From assembly GCA_964528605.1 (NCBI GenBank), contig CAZGSV010000046.1:1-24399 (forward strand): DNA of 24,399 nt, written 5' to 3'. The stretch comes from CAZGSV01 sp964528605. GTDB taxonomy: Bacteria; Armatimonadota; Zipacnadia; CAZGSV01. Every line of letters starts with the position of its first letter. Position 1 is the first letter of the stretch. This document shows positions 1 through 6,693 of the stretch, in pieces. The notes under the pieces are model-generated. The model saw only the letters and a program-made list of their open reading frames with translations. It had not been told where the DNA came from and searched no databases. Made by a program: the position numbers and the translations under genes.

Positions 1-1
1 G

Positions 2-298
2 CGGTTTGCGATGGTCTCGCCGCCGGCCCGTCGCACCATGTTCGATATGGCCCTGGGGCGCCTTCACTGCAGCGAAGGGCAACTGACCGCGGCACTTGAC
101 GCGCCGACCTCCTTCGGGGGGGCGGTGGCTGTGGTGGCGTTGAGCGAAACGGCCGGGCTTTCGATCGAGGAGATTGAAAGGGAGGTGGCGTCGAGCGGGG
201 GGGCGGTGGAGGCGCTCGATGAGTTGCGCTTGCCCTCCCCAGGCATGTACTCTGTGCTGCGCCAACTAGACCGCCAGTCGCGCCAGGCGCTGCGATGA
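2..298 (+). CDS. C-terminal end of an unidentified protein (5' truncated)
   Basis: The reading frame is open from base 2 to the TGA at 296-298, so the true start probably lies outside the window; the first in-window ATG is at 11. The visible ~99 residues are mostly helical, with alternating acidic and hydrophobic runs, and show no membrane segment or metal motif. I do not recognise the family. The stop overlaps the ATG of the next gene by four bases (ATGA at 295-298), which indicates translational coupling and a shared operon with the phosphoesterase. That overlap is the main reason to believe the frame is real. Confidence 0.6.
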   Translation, partial: RFAMVSPPARRTMFDMALGRLHCSEGQLTAALDAPTSFGGAVAVVALSETAGLSIEEIEREVASSGGAVEALDELRLPSPGMYSVLRQLDRQSRQALR

Positions 299-1023
299 GG
301 TACGGCATAATCTCCGACATCCACTCCAATCTGCCCGCGCTGCAGGCGGCGCTCGAGGCGCTCTCCGGCGTGGACGCCTATCTGTGCTTGGGCGATGTCG
401 TCGGCTACGGGGCCGAGCCCAACCACTGCTGCGAGATCGTGCGCGACCTCCACTGCCCCACGCTCATGGGCAACCACGACGCCGGCGTGATCGGAGAACT
501 GAACCCGGACTGGTTCAACGAGCTGGCCGCGCAGGCCTTGCGTTGGACAGCGTGCATGCTCACCGCCGAGAACCTCGCATTCCTCAAGTCCTTGCCGGAG
601 CAGCACAGACTGGGAGGCGTCTTGCTCGTCCACGGCTCGCCCTTGGATCCCTGGGAGTACATCTACGAGGCGCACGGCGCGGCCGTCGTGCTGGCGGCGA
701 TCGAGGAGCCGGTCTGTCTCTTCGGGCACACTCATCTGGCCATGGTGTTCCGCAAGGAGGAGAAGGCGGGGGGCGTGCAGCAGACGCTGATGCCGGAGGG
801 CGGGCTGATTGCGCTCGAGCCTGGCTTCCGCTACCTGATAAACCCGGGCAGCGTGGGCCAGCCGCGCGACGGCAACCCGCAGGCGGCCTGCGCCATATAC
901 GACGACTGCGTCCACACGGTAGAATTGCTGCGCGTGGACTATCCCGTGCAGCAGGAGCAACTCAGCATGGAGAGGGCCGGACTGAGCAGAGCACTGGCTG
1001 CGCGTCTGGAGGTGGGCTTCTAG
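295..1023 (+). CDS. Calcineurin-like metallophosphoesterase (YfcE/MJ0936-type)
   Basis: Predicted cytoplasmic two-metal phosphodiesterase of 242 residues. The family motifs appear in order: SDIHSN near the N terminus (Asp8, His10), GDVVGYG with Asp34, GNHD with Asn60 and His61, VHGSP, FGHTH, and INPGSVGQPRD near the end. These are the metal ligands and the C-terminal signature of small phosphoesterases related to YfcE and MJ0936. The natural substrate cannot be read from sequence; family members act on phosphodiesters in vitro. The ATG overlaps the stop of the preceding gene, and a small membrane protein begins directly after its stop. A second, shorter relative lies at 21118-21681 on the other strand. 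Confidence 0.9.
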   Translation: MRYGIISDIHSNLPALQAALEALSGVDAYLCLGDVVGYGAEPNHCCEIVRDLHCPTLMGNHDAGVIGELNPDWFNELAAQALRWTACMLTAENLAFLKSLPEQHRLGGVLLVHGSPLDPWEYIYEAHGAAVVLAAIEEPVCLFGHTHLAMVFRKEEKAGGVQQTLMPEGGLIALEPGFRYLINPGSVGQPRDGNPQAACAIYDDCVHTVELLRVDYPVQQEQLSMERAGLSRALAARLEVGF

Positions 1024-1221
1024 GTGCGCCTGGTCAGGTTCCTACTGGCTCTGGTGCTGGCCGGGCTGCTGTTGTGGCCGGTGAACCCGTTGGTGCGCGC
1101 CTTCATGGTCGCTTGGGGAGGGGAGGAGCGCAGCTTCGGCGACGGCTGCCTGGTCATCATCATCGTGCTGTTGTGCGTGCTGCTGCTGAAGCCGTCGCCC
1201 AGGCCGCGACCGCCGCAGTAG
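1024..1221 (+). CDS. Small membrane protein, unknown function
   Basis: A 65-residue frame begins with GTG immediately after the stop of the phosphoesterase (zero spacing). It has two hydrophobic stretches, about residues 4-22 and 41-57, separated by a short polar segment with Trp and Glu, and a basic Pro/Arg-rich tail. This predicts a two-pass membrane protein. I recognise no family. Its direct abutment to the phosphoesterase stop suggests translational coupling. A downstream ATG at residue 29 would give a one-TM version, but the GTG keeps both helices. Confidence 0.55.
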   Translation: MRLVRFLLALVLAGLLLWPVNPLVRAFMVAWGGEERSFGDGCLVIIIVLLCVLLLKPSPRPRPPQ

Positions 1222-1512
1222 GCGCAGCGATCTGCCCGGCGCTGTAACCTGCGCGCTCTGGCCGCACTCAGTAATGGTGGCCCCCCGCGCGACCCGTGGG
1301 CCGCTACATGGACGGGTGCGAACCGCCCCGCTACACTGGCGGTTGAGGCTAGTGAGGCCGTCTCAGAGCAAGCCGCGAGCCTTGCCGACGGAGGCGGACG
1401 CGATAAGATGGCGTCCCTACACCTGGTGACAACGCGAGGCGCGCAGAGGCGCCGGTCGGCCCGAGGGTTCTGAGACAGACTCTAGTACATTGCCCTTGCG
1501 AGTGTGAGTGAA
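1222..1512. other. Non-coding gap upstream of hisB
   Basis: About 290 bases with no convincing ORF. The clearest structure is a perfect 7-bp hairpin, AACCGCC (1321-1327) paired with GGCGGTT (1338-1344), with a 10-nt loop and no T-run after it. A weaker 5-bp hairpin lies at 1438-1453. A TACATT that could serve as a -10 is at 1486-1491, but I could not find a matching -35. The T-arm-like string near 1314 does not fold into a tRNA. Confidence 0.4.
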
Positions 1513-2103
1513 ATGAGCGAGCGCCGCGCTACTGTTTCCCGCAAGACCAAGGAGACCGAGGTGTCGCTGACCCTGGACCTCGAGGGCACGGGCGAGGTCA
1601 AGTGCGACGTCGGCATTGCCTTCTTCGAGCACATGCTCGGCCAGCTCGGCTTCCACGGCAGGTTCGACCTGCACGCGCTCGCCAGCGGCGACGCGGACGT
1701 GGACTACCATCACCTGGTCGAGGACGTCGGCATCTGCCTGGGTCAGGCGCTGGCGCAGGCCGCGGGCGACAAGAAGGGGATCGTCCGCTACGGCTGGGCC
1801 GTGGTGCCGTTCGACGAGGCACTGGTGTTGGCCGCGGTTGACCTGAGCGGGCGTCCCTTCTGCGACGTGCGGCTTGAGTTCGGCGCCGACAAGGTCGGCG
1901 ACTTCGACGTGGAGGTGGTGGAGGACTTCTTCCAGGCCTTTGCCGCCAATGGGCGCCTTGCCCTGCACGTGAGAGAGTTGGCGGGGCGCAACACGCACCA
2001 CAAGGTGGAAGCGGCCTTCAAGGCTGTCGGGCGGGCGCTCGCGGCCGCGGTGGCGTTTGAGGAGGGCCGCGAGGCGGTGCCCTCGACCAAGGGAGTGTTG
2101 TGA
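1513..2103 (+). CDS. hisB: Imidazoleglycerol-phosphate dehydratase
   Basis: Catalyses the dehydration of imidazole glycerol phosphate to imidazole acetol phosphate in histidine biosynthesis. It is the monofunctional type, 196 residues, with no phosphatase domain. Family motifs are present: EHML with HGRFDLHALASGD, the metal-binding HHLVED, ALGxA-like and GDKKGIVRYG segments, DLSGRPF, and the second metal motif NTHHKVEAAFKA, ending in VPSTKGVL. I chose the ATG at 1513 because MSERRATVSRKTKETEVS matches the usual HisB start; an in-frame GTG at 1504 would add three residues. Neither has a strong Shine-Dalgarno site. hisH follows after four bases. Confidence 0.95.
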   Translation: MSERRATVSRKTKETEVSLTLDLEGTGEVKCDVGIAFFEHMLGQLGFHGRFDLHALASGDADVDYHHLVEDVGICLGQALAQAAGDKKGIVRYGWAVVPFDEALVLAAVDLSGRPFCDVRLEFGADKVGDFDVEVVEDFFQAFAANGRLALHVRELAGRNTHHKVEAAFKAVGRALAAAVAFEEGREAVPSTKGVL

Positions 2104-2107
2104 GCCT

Positions 2108-2725
2108 TTGATCGTGCTGCTGGACTACGGCGCGGGCAATCTGGCCAGTGTGCACAAGGCGTTAAGGCACTGCGGCGCCGAGGTAACGGTCACCAGCGAC
2201 CCGAAGGGTCTCGGCGACGCTAGTGGAGCGATTCTGCCCGGGGTGGGCGCCTTTGGGGAGGCGATGGCGCGACTGGAGTCAGCCGGGCTGGTGCAGCCGT
2301 TGCGCGACTACATCGCCCAAGAGCGGCCTTTCCTGGGGATATGCCTGGGCCTGCAACTCCTGTTCGAGTCCAGCGAGGAATCGCCCGGGGTCGAAGGTGT
2401 CGGCGTCTTCCCGGGGCGCGTCGCTCGGCTCCCGGAGAACCCCGGCCTGAAGATTCCCCACATGGGCTGGAACCAACTGCGTCGTCGGCGCGAGTGCTGG
2501 GCGCTGGAAGGGGTGGCCGAGGGCGCCTACGCGTACTTCGTGCACTCCTACGTCGTGGCGCCCGCCGACGAGCAACTGATCGCCACCACCACCGAACACG
2601 GCGTGGAGTTCGTTTCCTCGGTCACTAGAGGGCGCCTGTACGCGTGTCAGTTCCACCCCGAGAAGAGCCAGCAGGTCGGGCTGACGATTCTGCGCAACTT
2701 CGTGGTGCTCTGCGGGCGCTCCTAG
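2108..2725 (+). CDS. hisH: Imidazole glycerol phosphate synthase, glutaminase subunit
   Basis: Class I glutamine amidotransferase subunit that supplies ammonia to HisF in the fifth step of histidine synthesis. With a TTG start at 2108 the product is 205 residues and begins MIVLLDYGAGNL, exactly the family start; upstream in-frame starts lie inside hisB. Visible features are the oxyanion-type GVGAFGEAM segment, the nucleophile Cys79 in FLGICLGLQLLFE, and the His183/Glu185 pair in CQFHPEKSQ, so the catalytic triad is intact. A GGGAG at 2091-2095 is a plausible ribosome site. The partner genes hisA and hisF, which usually follow, are absent here. Confidence 0.95.
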   Translation: MIVLLDYGAGNLASVHKALRHCGAEVTVTSDPKGLGDASGAILPGVGAFGEAMARLESAGLVQPLRDYIAQERPFLGICLGLQLLFESSEESPGVEGVGVFPGRVARLPENPGLKIPHMGWNQLRRRRECWALEGVAEGAYAYFVHSYVVAPADEQLIATTTEHGVEFVSSVTRGRLYACQFHPEKSQQVGLTILRNFVVLCGRS

Positions 2726-2778
2726 AAGCGGCGGTGACCCGGTCCTACCTGGCCGATGCTGCGGAGGGGTGAGGGGTG

Positions 2779-2787
2779 TGCTATGCT
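2779..2787 (+). promoter_or_regulatory. Possible extended -10 promoter before the methyltransferase-like gene
   Basis: TGC-TATGCT fits an extended -10 element (TGnTATAAT) about 25 bases upstream of the ATG at 2812. No recognisable -35 is found 17 bases upstream. This is a weak call, made because the 86-base gap after hisH is the only break in this stretch. Confidence 0.25.
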
Positions 2788-2811
2788 CGCGTGGCAAAGG
2801 CAGGCTCAGCC

Positions 2812-3537
2812 ATGGCGTTCGAGAGATACCGTCACTGCGAGTTCATGCTCCCCATGGATCGGGACATGCTGCTCGACGCCGCCGACGCGGCCGGGGTGTA
2901 TGAGGAGACGCGCTTGCTGGAGGTTGAGTGCGGGGTGGGCACCGGGCTGTCTTGGATCGCGAAGGAACTGGGCTGCGGGGGCTTGGGCGTGGACCCGCGC
3001 GAGAGACTGGTGATCGAGGCGGCCCGGCGGGCCGTTCGCTGGGGGGTCGGGGAGCACGTGGCCTTCGCGGTACGGCCGATTGATGACCTGGGGGTTGGAG
3101 AGCAGCAGTTCGACGTGGGCCTGCACCTGGGCCCGCGCTATCAGTTGGGGGAAGAGGGCAACGCTCAGTTCGAACGCGCGGTGCTGGATGACGGCGCCCT
3201 CATAGTGGCGGAGCCCGTGTGGCTGCGGGAGCGCTCGGAACTGCTGTCCGCGCGCTTCGCCGAGCCCGAGCAAATGCTGGAGGAGGAGGCGCAGCGAGAG
3301 GCGTACGAGCGCGCCGGCTTTCACATGGCCTACTGCGAACTCGCGCCTAAGGACGCCTGGCTCCGTTTCGACGAAGCGTTTCGGCGCGGGCTGCGTGAGG
3401 AGCGGGGCATCTACGAGACCTCCGCCGAGCGCTCTCAGGAACTGGATAGGGTGCTCTGGGCGGTAGATGCTTTCTACGCGGACGGCGGGGCGGAGGCGGT
3501 CGGGGTAATGGTCTCCGTGCTGGAGAAGGGGCGGTAG
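2812..3537 (+). CDS. SAM-dependent methyltransferase-like protein
   Basis: A 241-residue protein with a class I methyltransferase-like N-terminal half: RLLEVECGVGTGLSWIAKELG (residues ~35-54) resembles motif I, the glycine-rich SAM loop, and GLGVDP ends the next strand with an acidic residue. A DVGLHLGPRY segment lies where motif IV is expected. The C-terminal half is helical and acidic. The substrate is unknown. The ATG at 2812 is preferred, with GGCAGG just upstream; a GTG at 2776 would add 12 residues of non-family sequence. The loop reads ECGVGTG rather than the common GCGTG, so binding should not be assumed. Confidence 0.65.
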   Translation: MAFERYRHCEFMLPMDRDMLLDAADAAGVYEETRLLEVECGVGTGLSWIAKELGCGGLGVDPRERLVIEAARRAVRWGVGEHVAFAVRPIDDLGVGEQQFDVGLHLGPRYQLGEEGNAQFERAVLDDGALIVAEPVWLRERSELLSARFAEPEQMLEEEAQREAYERAGFHMAYCELAPKDAWLRFDEAFRRGLREERGIYETSAERSQELDRVLWAVDAFYADGGAEAVGVMVSVLEKGR

Positions 3538-3544
3538 CCGGGAG

Positions 3545-4498
3545 ATGGAGCTGCTGGCCTACTACGCGCATTCGCTCTCCCAGCCCCGCAGGTGCGCGGC
3601 CGATTTTGCGGAGTTGGCCGATCTAGGTGTTGCCGGCATCATCCATTCCACGCACGAGCAGGACCTGGGCCAGTGGCCCAAGGACATTGCGCGGGCAATC
3701 GAGCAAGCGGAGCGCGCGGGCTTAGGTGTCTATCTCCAGTTCGGGCGCTACGGGGGCGTCTTCACGGGCTCTTGGCTGGTGCCGAGCACGTTCGCAGTGC
3801 GACACCCGGACGCCTGCCTGGTTGATCTGTGGGGGAACGCGCAGCCGATCTGCTGCCTGAACAGCGAGCAGTTTCGCGACTGGTACTTCGGCACGACGGA
3901 GGCGCTCTTACGGGCGTTTCCAGGCGCTGGGGTCGTGCTGGACGAGCCCAAGGCTGCGGGCCTGCCGTGCGCTTGTGAAACGTGCCGGACCATCGCCGGC
4001 AGCGAGTCGCCGAACGGGAGCGCCTCGGTGAAGCAGTTGACCGAGGTGCGTACGGACTCGGTCGTGCGTTTCTGCGCCGACGCGCTGGCCAGCATAAAGG
4101 GCGTACGCTCCGGGCTGGGCACGGTGCTGCTTGTGCTGCCTCGAGATGAGGAGTTGTTCGACAGGCTGTGCAGGCTGGATCACCTGGACCGCTTCGGCAC
4201 TAAGCCGTACTGGCTGCTGCGCCACGAGTCGCTCGACTTCGTGGCGCAGTGCGTGGCGCGGGTGAAGGACTTGGCGAGCGAGAACGAGGTGGGGAGCGCG
4301 GTGGCGGTGCAGAACTTCGGGGTGAGCGAGGAGCGGGAGCCGGAGTTGCGGCGCGCGCTCGACATTGCCGTAGGGGCGCGGCCCGACTGCCTCATCTTTC
4401 ACTACTACGGACGCAACAACGACCGCCCGGACCGCGTGTGGGAGATAACGAGAGAAGCCCTGGCCAAGGCGGCGCGCCTGCCGCCGTTCTCTACTTGA
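3545..4498 (+). CDS. TIM-barrel, glycoside-hydrolase-like protein
   Basis: A 317-residue soluble protein with no signal peptide. The N-terminal strand and helix pattern (LLAYYAHS, FAELADLGVAGIIHS, AERAGLGVYLQFGRYGG) and the strand ending VVLDEPKAAG (Asp133, Glu134, Pro135) suit a beta/alpha barrel of the hypothetical glycosyl hydrolase superfamily. Directly after the DEP strand is a CxCxxC motif (Cys142, Cys144, Cys147), which I recall from putative glycosidases of that group as a C(F/Y)CxxC signature. Glu134 would be a candidate catalytic acid. The substrate is unknown. It starts seven bases after the methyltransferase-like gene, so the two are probably co-transcribed. Confidence 0.55.
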   Translation: MELLAYYAHSLSQPRRCAADFAELADLGVAGIIHSTHEQDLGQWPKDIARAIEQAERAGLGVYLQFGRYGGVFTGSWLVPSTFAVRHPDACLVDLWGNAQPICCLNSEQFRDWYFGTTEALLRAFPGAGVVLDEPKAAGLPCACETCRTIAGSESPNGSASVKQLTEVRTDSVVRFCADALASIKGVRSGLGTVLLVLPRDEELFDRLCRLDHLDRFGTKPYWLLRHESLDFVAQCVARVKDLASENEVGSAVAVQNFGVSEEREPELRRALDIAVGARPDCLIFHYYGRNNDRPDRVWEITREALAKAARLPPFST

Positions 4499-4499
4499 A

Positions 4500-4516
4500 C
4501 CCCGCCTTTGGCGGGG
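4500..4516. terminator. Hairpin between convergent genes
   Basis: CCCCGCCTTTGGCGGGG is a perfect 7-bp stem with a TTT loop, starting two bases after the stop of the TIM-barrel gene and 17 bases from the stop of the convergent sigma-factor gene. Neither side has a T-run, so it is not a canonical intrinsic terminator, but its position suggests a bidirectional end or 3' stability element. Confidence 0.45.
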
Positions 4517-4532
4517 CCTGGCACCGGACTGT

Positions 4533-6557
4533 TCAATTGCCGGCGCGCGGGGCGCCTGGCTCGACGGCGAGCACTTCGCAGGCGACCGGGCACTCGGGGA
4601 AGTGCGCCACGGGCGTGCGCACCAGGCGGACGGTGACCACCTCGCCGCCGCACAGGCTGTGCTTCTCGCCGAGCGCCAGCGGCACGACCACCCGCTCCCA
4701 CCTCCGTTTGCCCAAGCCCCAAAGCACACCTAGGAAGGTAGGCCGCCAGGGGCCGCCCCGAGGGCTCGCGGTCTTGAGTAGGTTCTCGAGCGGCCAGCCG
4801 GCGCCTGCGAACAGGAACGTCCCGGTGAACCGGTAGGTCTTGGTTCCCTTCGGCACCTCGGGCACAGGCACGGGCCCAGTTATGAGCCAGCGGGGGAACT
4901 CGCCGTGGCCGTGTCCGTCCATCATGGCCCGGCTGACGAAGAGCGGGGCGCGGGCCCAGAGCGCGAGTGGGATGGTGTCGGGGAAGCCGGCGGGCACCAT
5001 GGTCGTGCGCCCTGCTGAGTTCACGAGTTGGATGCCGCCGGGGTGCGCGAGGGCGACCTTCACACCCAGACGCGGCAGCACGCGCAACGCGAACTGGTAC
5101 AGTTGCGAGGAAGGGAAGGGCGGCAGCTGCCCGAGCGCCTCGAGAACAGGCCAGATGTCCAGGTAGAGTCGCAGCCAGCGCCCGTCCTCGGTGTGCAGCG
5201 CCACTCCGGAGGAACCGCCCAGCGTGGTCACCGGCAAGACCTCGGTCACGCGCAGCGGGCGCCGTCCGAGGGATTGGTCAGGCTTGACGCGAGGCGGTTG
5301 AGGTATCTGCGGCACGGCCTCGCCGTTGACCTCCAAGACCTGGCGCGAGACGTGCGTGGCAAACCCGGGGTAGTTAATCCGGCATCTCACGCGGTCACCT
5401 GCCTTCAGGCCCAGGCCATCAATGAGCCACTTGGGCAGATCCACCTGGAGGAAACGCGCCGGGTCGGGACTGGCGACGATGCCCGACTGGTTCATCATGC
5501 CCTCGATCACCGGCCCCTTCCACTCCTCGGGATGTATGAGGGGGGGTTGGGGCGGCCAGTTCCTCCGAGGGCCGCGCGCGAGCAGTTGCTCGGCGGCGAG
5601 CACGGGTATCTTGCCGGTGACGGCTAGACTGACCAAGGCGGCCGCCTGACCGCGCACGGAGAGTCTCTTGCTCCGTGTCCTTGCGTGGGCAGTGGCGGAT
5701 AAGGAGCCGTCCCTGGCTGTGGTGAGCGTCACTTCGGTGAGAGAGGCGCCCGCTGCCTTGAGCAGGCGCAAGACCATTCCGGTGGTTGGCGGGGGGGCGG
5801 AGGCGTCAGCGAAGAGGGCCTCCTGCACTGCAAAGGCCTCGAGAGGGGTCGCGGCCACGCGCACCGGACATCCGCGCTCATCGCCAAGTAGGATGTAGCG
5901 CTGGCGACGCGTGGTGGACGGGGCCGGTGTCACTGAATACCTGGCGATCCTGCGCATGACCGCCTTGGTGGTACTCTCGGGGCTGGGGGCTACCGAGGCC
6001 ACCAGTTCCGGCATCATGCAGAGGAGCCTTTGCTGCAGCCGCCGCCGCGCGTAGTGAAGTCGGGCCTTGACGGCGGCGGGGCTCAGGTCGAGCGAACGCC
6101 CGATCTCGACGAGGGAGTAGCCGTCGGCATAGTGGAGCACGACCGCGGCGCGCGTCTTACCGGGGAGGCTGGCGATAGCCGCCTTCAGAGCGGCGCTGGT
6201 GTGGGCTCGCGTGGGGTCAGGCGCCGGGCCGACGCTCTCCACCTCCGAGAGCGTCGGCTCCTGCCAGGGAATGCTCGACTTGCGCCGGCGCAGCCAGGTG
6301 CGACAGAGGTTCTGGGTGAGCGCCAGCAGCCAGACACCGAACTTGGTGGGCTCCCGCAGTTGCCCCAAAGTGGACCAAGCGCGCACAAACGCCTCCTGAG
6401 CGAGGTCGCGCGCCTCGTCGGCATCGCCCGCGTGGGTAAGGGCGATCCCCTCGACCGCCGTCGCGTAACGCTCGACCAGCACGGAGAAGGCCGGGCGTTC
6501 TCCGGCTCGAGCGGCTTGCACCAGTTCGGCGTCAGTTGCGTGGCCAAAGCGTCTCAT
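4533..6557 (-). CDS. ECF-type RNA polymerase sigma factor with C-terminal BFN (DUF151)-like domains
   Basis: A 674-residue protein, far longer than a normal ECF sigma factor (~180-200). Residues ~5-93 carry sigma region 2 (DADEARDLAQEAFVRAW, then a WLLALTQNLCRTWLRRRK helix). Residues ~120-178 carry region 4 (LPGKTRAAVVLHYADGYSLVEIGRSL and SPAAVKARLHYARRRL). Residues ~219-329 resemble the bifunctional nuclease family BFN/DUF151: a strand-rich start, a PLEAFAVQEAL helix, a long helix, and VRGQAAALVSLAVTGKIPVLAAEQLL, matching the usual PSDAIALALRTGAPIYVAEEVL. Residues ~435-550 look like a second, more diverged copy, with GFPDTIPLALWARAPLFVSRAMMD. The ATG at 6557 has GGAG nine bases upstream; an ATG at 6665 would add 36 unlikely residues. 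No anti-sigma gene is adjacent. Confidence 0.85.
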   Translation of the reverse strand: MRRFGHATDAELVQAARAGERPAFSVLVERYATAVEGIALTHAGDADEARDLAQEAFVRAWSTLGQLREPTKFGVWLLALTQNLCRTWLRRRKSSIPWQEPTLSEVESVGPAPDPTRAHTSAALKAAIASLPGKTRAAVVLHYADGYSLVEIGRSLDLSPAAVKARLHYARRRLQQRLLCMMPELVASVAPSPESTTKAVMRRIARYSVTPAPSTTRRQRYILLGDERGCPVRVAATPLEAFAVQEALFADASAPPPTTGMVLRLLKAAGASLTEVTLTTARDGSLSATAHARTRSKRLSVRGQAAALVSLAVTGKIPVLAAEQLLARGPRRNWPPQPPLIHPEEWKGPVIEGMMNQSGIVASPDPARFLQVDLPKWLIDGLGLKAGDRVRCRINYPGFATHVSRQVLEVNGEAVPQIPQPPRVKPDQSLGRRPLRVTEVLPVTTLGGSSGVALHTEDGRWLRLYLDIWPVLEALGQLPPFPSSQLYQFALRVLPRLGVKVALAHPGGIQLVNSAGRTTMVPAGFPDTIPLALWARAPLFVSRAMMDGHGHGEFPRWLITGPVPVPEVPKGTKTYRFTGTFLFAGAGWPLENLLKTASPRGGPWRPTFLGVLWGLGKRRWERVVVPLALGEKHSLCGGEVVTVRLVRTPVAHFPECPVACEVLAVEPGAPRAGN

Positions 6558-6588
6558 ACGCGCCTGCTCCGTGCCCCTGCCGGCACAC

Positions 6589-6618
6589 ACCGTAGCAGAA
6601 GCCCGCGCCGCAGCGCAA
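6589..6618 (-). promoter_or_regulatory. Possible promoter of the sigma-factor gene
   Basis: Reading the minus strand, TTGCGC (6618-6613) is followed after 18 bases by TACGGT (6594-6589), about 32 bases before the ATG at 6557. The match to sigma-70 consensus is moderate, and an ECF gene may instead use its own promoter type. Confidence 0.3.
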
Positions 6619-6637
6619 AAGGCAGGCGCTCGCGCAT

Positions 6638-6666
6638 TTGGCATGGGGGCCTGTGAAGGATACATT
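6638..6666 (+). promoter_or_regulatory. Sigma-70-type promoter of the beta-mannosidase gene
   Basis: TTGGCA (6638-6643), a 17-base spacer and TACATT (6661-6666) give a good housekeeping promoter. Transcription would start near 6673, leaving a leader of about 20 bases that holds the AGGGGAG ribosome site (6679-6685 region) and the ATG at 6694. Confidence 0.6.
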
Positions 6667-6693
6667 CTCTGCGCTGAAGGGGAGCGTGAGACG

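Noticed and set aside
1290..1350. tRNA-like T-arm string (GGTGCGAACCGCC) upstream of hisB
   Set aside because: No acceptor, D- or anticodon stem can be formed around it, and the T-loop consensus is not met.
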